From an uncultured Anaerococcus sp. (GTDB taxonomy: Bacteria; Bacillota; Clostridia; Tissierellales; Peptoniphilaceae): a DNA stretch of 32,612 bases. Positions 29,976-32,612 of the stretch are shown here, piece after piece (position 1 is the stretch's first letter; each line of letters opens with the position of its first letter). A model generated the notes under the pieces. That model searched no databases and was not told the DNA's origin. It worked only from the letters and a program-made list of their open reading frames with translations. The position numbers and the translations under genes are program-made. Location: contig URRX01000002.1 of assembly GCA_900550345.1 (NCBI GenBank), forward strand, positions 1 through 32,612, written 5' to 3'.

Positions 29976-32288
29976 TTTATTCTCCTTTTTTATTTTTTTC
30001 TTGTCATTTTCTATAATTTCTTTTATTTTTTTATCATTTTCAAAGTTTGCTTTAAAATTTCTAAGTCTTAGTGAATTTAGACAAACAAATACTGATGATA
30101 AACTCATTGCAAAGGCTCCAAACATTGGTGAAAGTTTTATTCCAAAAATTGGATATAAGAGGCCTGCTGCAAGAGGAATTCCTATTACGTTATAGAAAAA
30201 TGCCCAAAATAAATTTTCTTTTATTGTTTTTATGGTCGCTTTTGAAAGTTTTATAGCTGAAACAATATCCAAGATATTATTTTTAATTAAAATTACATCT
30301 GCAGATTCTATTGCAACATCTGTTCCATTTCCAATCGCCATTGCTACATCACTTCTTGCAAGTGCTGGTGCATCATTTATTCCATCACCGACCATTAATA
30401 CTTTCTTACCCTCATTTTTAAGTTTTTTAACTTCTTTTTCCTTATCTTCAGGTAAAACTTCTGCATATTTATAGTCAATATTTAGGGATTTTCTAATGGC
30501 TTCAGCAGTTTTTTCGTTATCTCCAGTAATCATCCTAATTTCATAGCCCATTTTTTTCATCTCATCAATAGCAATTTTTGATAAAGATTTTGGACGATCT
30601 TGCACTGTAATTATTCCGATAACTTCTTTTTCGTTTGCAAAATACATGGAAGTTTTTCCTTCGTTTGAAAGTTTATCTGATTTTTCTTGGTAAGAATTTA
30701 AATTTATATTTTTTTCTTTCATCAAAGAAATATTTCCGCCATAATATATTTCATTATTATATTTTGCTTTTATTCCTTTACCACTGATTGATTCAAAATC
30801 TAAAACTTCAATATTTTGTATATTTTTTTCTTTTGCAAATTCATTTATTGCATTTGAAAGGGGATGCTCACTTTTAATTTCCATAGAGCTTGCAAGTTTT
30901 ATAAATTCTTTTTCATCTAAATCTGTAAGAATATCAGTAACTTGCGGTTTTCCTTCAGTTATAGTTCCAGTTTTATCAAGTAAAATTGTATCTACCTTGT
31001 GTAGATTTTCTAAACTCTCTGCATTTTTAAATAATAAACCATATTCTGCACTTTTTCCTGTTGCAACCATAATTGCCATAGGAGTTGCAAGTCCCAAGGC
31101 GCATGGACAAGAGATTACAAGAACAGAAATTGCAAGATTTAAAGAAAATTCAAATCCATATCCCAACATCATCCAAATAATGAAAGTTATTATAGAAATA
31201 ATAATTACAGCAGGTACAAAAATTGCAGATATTTTATCAGCAAGTTTTGAAATAGGTGCTTTACTTTCATTTGCTTCATTTACAAGTTCAATAATTTTTG
31301 AAAGTGTTGTATCTTCTCCAACTTTTAAAGCTTCAAAAACAAATGAACCTTGTTTATTAATAGTTGCAGATATAACTTCATCTCCAACATTTTTATTTAC
31401 AGGAATAGATTCACCTGTAATTGCAGATTCATCAACAAGGGAAGAACCTTCTTTAATAATTCCATCAACCGCAATAGATTCGCCTGGTCTTACTAAAATT
31501 AGGTCTCCTTTTTTTAAATCCTCTACAGGAATTTCTTTCTCATTACCATCGACTAAAATTCTTGCTTTTTTTGGAGCTAAATCCATCAAAGCTTCCAATG
31601 ATTTTTTTGTTTGTCCCTTAGATCTTTTTTCAAAATATTTACCAAGAGTAATTAGTGTTAAAATCATTGCGGCTGATTCAAAATATAAATTAGTTCTATA
31701 CATTTCTACAATTTCTAATTTACCAAAACCAAGACCATATGCCATTCTAAAAATTGCAAAAATTCCATAGAAAAGTGCTGCAAAAGAACCTAGACCAACA
31801 AGAGTATCCATATTAGGAGCTTTGTTAATTAGTCCTTTAAATCCAGAAATATAAAAAATTCTATTTACAAATATTACTGGTAGGGTTAATAAAAATTGTA
31901 AAAAAGCAAAATTTACGCTTCCAGAATTACCATGTAAAAAATGAGGAAGTGGAAGATTAATCATATGTCCCATAGAAACATACATCAATGGGATCATAAA
32001 TAAAAAAGAAATAATTAATCTGTTTTTTACATTTTTTTCTTCATTGCTAAGCTCTGAGTTTTTACTTTTAGATTTTTTTTCACTAACAGGGCTTGCACCA
32101 TAACCGATTTTTTCAACTGCATTTATAATATCGGAATTTGAAATTTTATTCTCATCATAAGAAACATTCATAGTTTCACTAACAAGATTTACATTTACAT
32201 TTTCGACACCAAGCTTTTCTACAGCTTTTTGAACATTAGCCTGACAAGATGCACAAGTCATACCAGTAACGTTAAAACGTTCTTTCAT
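29748..32288 (-). CDS. copA: copper-exporting P1B-type ATPase with fused C-terminal chaperone domain
   Basis: 846 residues. N-terminal heavy-metal domain with Cys12/Cys15 (MTCASC), eight membrane segments, actuator TGES (about residue 289), transport motif SCPCALG (about 393), phosphorylation site DKTGT (about 437), SEHPLSNA (about 474) and GDGINDAP (about 636). After the last membrane helix and a lysine-rich linker, a second heavy-metal domain (Cys787, Cys790 in MSCNHCKNRV) forms the C-terminus. This extra domain looks like a CopZ chaperone fused in frame and has its own start and ribosome binding site. Pumps Cu(I) out of the cell. AAGGAGG lies before the start. Confidence 0.95.
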   Translation of the reverse strand: MKERFNVTGMTCASCQANVQKAVEKLGVENVNVNLVSETMNVSYDENKISNSDIINAVEKIGYGASPVSEKKSKSKNSELSNEEKNVKNRLIISFLFMIPLMYVSMGHMINLPLPHFLHGNSGSVNFAFLQFLLTLPVIFVNRIFYISGFKGLINKAPNMDTLVGLGSFAALFYGIFAIFRMAYGLGFGKLEIVEMYRTNLYFESAAMILTLITLGKYFEKRSKGQTKKSLEALMDLAPKKARILVDGNEKEIPVEDLKKGDLILVRPGESIAVDGIIKEGSSLVDESAITGESIPVNKNVGDEVISATINKQGSFVFEALKVGEDTTLSKIIELVNEANESKAPISKLADKISAIFVPAVIIISIITFIIWMMLGYGFEFSLNLAISVLVISCPCALGLATPMAIMVATGKSAEYGLLFKNAESLENLHKVDTILLDKTGTITEGKPQVTDILTDLDEKEFIKLASSMEIKSEHPLSNAINEFAKEKNIQNIEVLDFESISGKGIKAKYNNEIYYGGNISLMKEKNINLNSYQEKSDKLSNEGKTSMYFANEKEVIGIITVQDRPKSLSKIAIDEMKKMGYEIRMITGDNEKTAEAIRKSLNIDYKYAEVLPEDKEKEVKKLKNEGKKVLMVGDGINDAPALARSDVAMAIGNGTDVAIESADVILIKNNILDIVSAIKLSKATIKTIKENLFWAFFYNVIGIPLAAGLLYPIFGIKLSPMFGAFAMSLSSVFVCLNSLRLRNFKANFENDKKIKEIIENDKKKIKKENKMKELNKMIVKVNNMSCNHCKNRVEETLKSIAGIENAEVNLDEKLANVEYFGSIDEKEIEEKINDAGYEFVGIEYK

Positions 32289-32303
32289 TTTACCTCCTTA
32301 CTA

Positions 32304-32320
32304 ACACCCTATGGGGGTGT
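32304..32320. promoter_or_regulatory. CsoR operator candidate
   Basis: ACACCC-TATG-GGGGTGT, a GC-rich near-palindrome in AT-rich surroundings between the promoter and the copA start. It resembles known CsoR sites (C run, short AT centre, G run). Confidence 0.75.
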
Positions 32321-32328
32321 ATGTTTTT

Positions 32329-32356
32329 ATTATATTATAAAAATTTTTTTTGTAAA
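32329..32356 (-). promoter_or_regulatory. copA promoter
   Basis: Minus-strand TTTACA (32351-32356), 16-bp spacer, TATAAT (32329-32334). Transcription would begin at about 32322, just before the operator, so CsoR bound there would block elongation or initiation. Confidence 0.7.
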
Positions 32357-32399
32357 GAAAATTAAAAATTTCGGGTAAAAAATAATTAAGGAGATAAAA

Positions 32400-32612
32400 A
32401 TGAAAAGATATAATATGATTTTTAAGGGAAGAGTCCAAGGAGTTGGATTTAGATATAAATCTTATATGATTGCAAATGAAATGGGTCTAACTGGAGATGT
32501 TTGTAATTTATATGATGGAGATGTTGAATTAAATGTCCAAGGAGATCAAGAAAAAATTGATGTATTTTTAGATAAATTATCACATGATAGATTTATTAGA
32601 ATAGATGATATA
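32400..32612 (+). CDS. acyP: acylphosphatase, 3' end outside window
   Basis: 71 codons visible. FKGRVQGVGFRYKSYMIANE holds the phosphate-binding loop with its arginine, and DVCNLYDGDVELNVQGD holds the catalytic asparagine. This small alpha/beta enzyme hydrolyses acyl phosphates. ATG follows AAGGAG. Divergent from copA across about 110 bases. Confidence 0.93.
   Translation, partial: MKRYNMIFKGRVQGVGFRYKSYMIANEMGLTGDVCNLYDGDVELNVQGDQEKIDVFLDKLSHDRFIRIDDI

Noticed and set aside
1..32612. CRISPR arrays, tRNA or rRNA genes, insertion sequences
   Set aside because: No regularly spaced repeats, no cloverleaf-like sequence and no transposase gene were seen by eye. No integrase, repressor or replication initiator is in the window either.

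Overview
The window is AT-rich (roughly 30% GC by eye) and reads as a low-GC Gram-positive (Firmicutes) chromosome carrying most of a siphovirus-type prophage. The host genes at the right end (QueT-like transporter under a preQ1 riboswitch, Asp23/Gls24 protein, CsoR/CopA copper operon, acylphosphatase) and the style of the phage genes suggest an anaerobic coccus of the Tissierellia/Peptoniphilaceae (Anaerococcus-like). That name is a guess from gene content, not a database match.

Layout: (1) 1-4044 is the tail end of the phage early/accessory region: DUF1642-like, YopX-like and unknown small genes chained by ATGA overlaps at a repeated junction sequence, then a RecU-type resolvase, a dUTPase and an ArpU/DUF1492-like late regulator, closed by a terminator. 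(2) 4095-4684 is a small transcription unit with a consensus promoter, two very short ORFs and a 61-residue protein. (3) 4817-12582 is the packaging and head module: HNH nuclease, portal, P-loop protein, MuF head protein with a probable C-terminal toxin domain plus a candidate immunity gene, TerL, scaffold, major capsid protein and connector genes. (4) 12596-25031 is the tail: tube protein, assembly chaperones joined by a probable -1 frameshift, a tape-measure gene split by a group I intron, Dit, a 1370-residue tail lysin, a DUF859 protein and an XkdX-like protein. (5) 25040-27159 is the lysis module: small membrane protein, LLH holin, amidase endolysin and a DUF6275 protein. (6) 27268-28000 is a HicAB toxin-antitoxin module with its own promoter and terminator, flanked by a perfect 12-bp inverted repeat. 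(7) About 28000-28350 is the phage-host junction. No integrase is visible, so it is presumably beyond the left edge. (8) 28359-32612 is host DNA.

The most notable observation is a complete group I intron (14322-15064) in the tape-measure gene. P1 to P9 can be assigned by eye, the splice ends obey the U/G rule, and joining the exons restores a conserved tape-measure motif. Its HNH homing endonuclease is encoded on the opposite strand inside the P8 loop. Other items of interest are the MuF toxin/immunity pair, the VEE-junction gene array, the flanked HicAB cassette, a CopA with a copper chaperone fused at its C-terminus behind an internal ribosome binding site, and GC-rich hairpins near the HNH gene that may mark a cos site.
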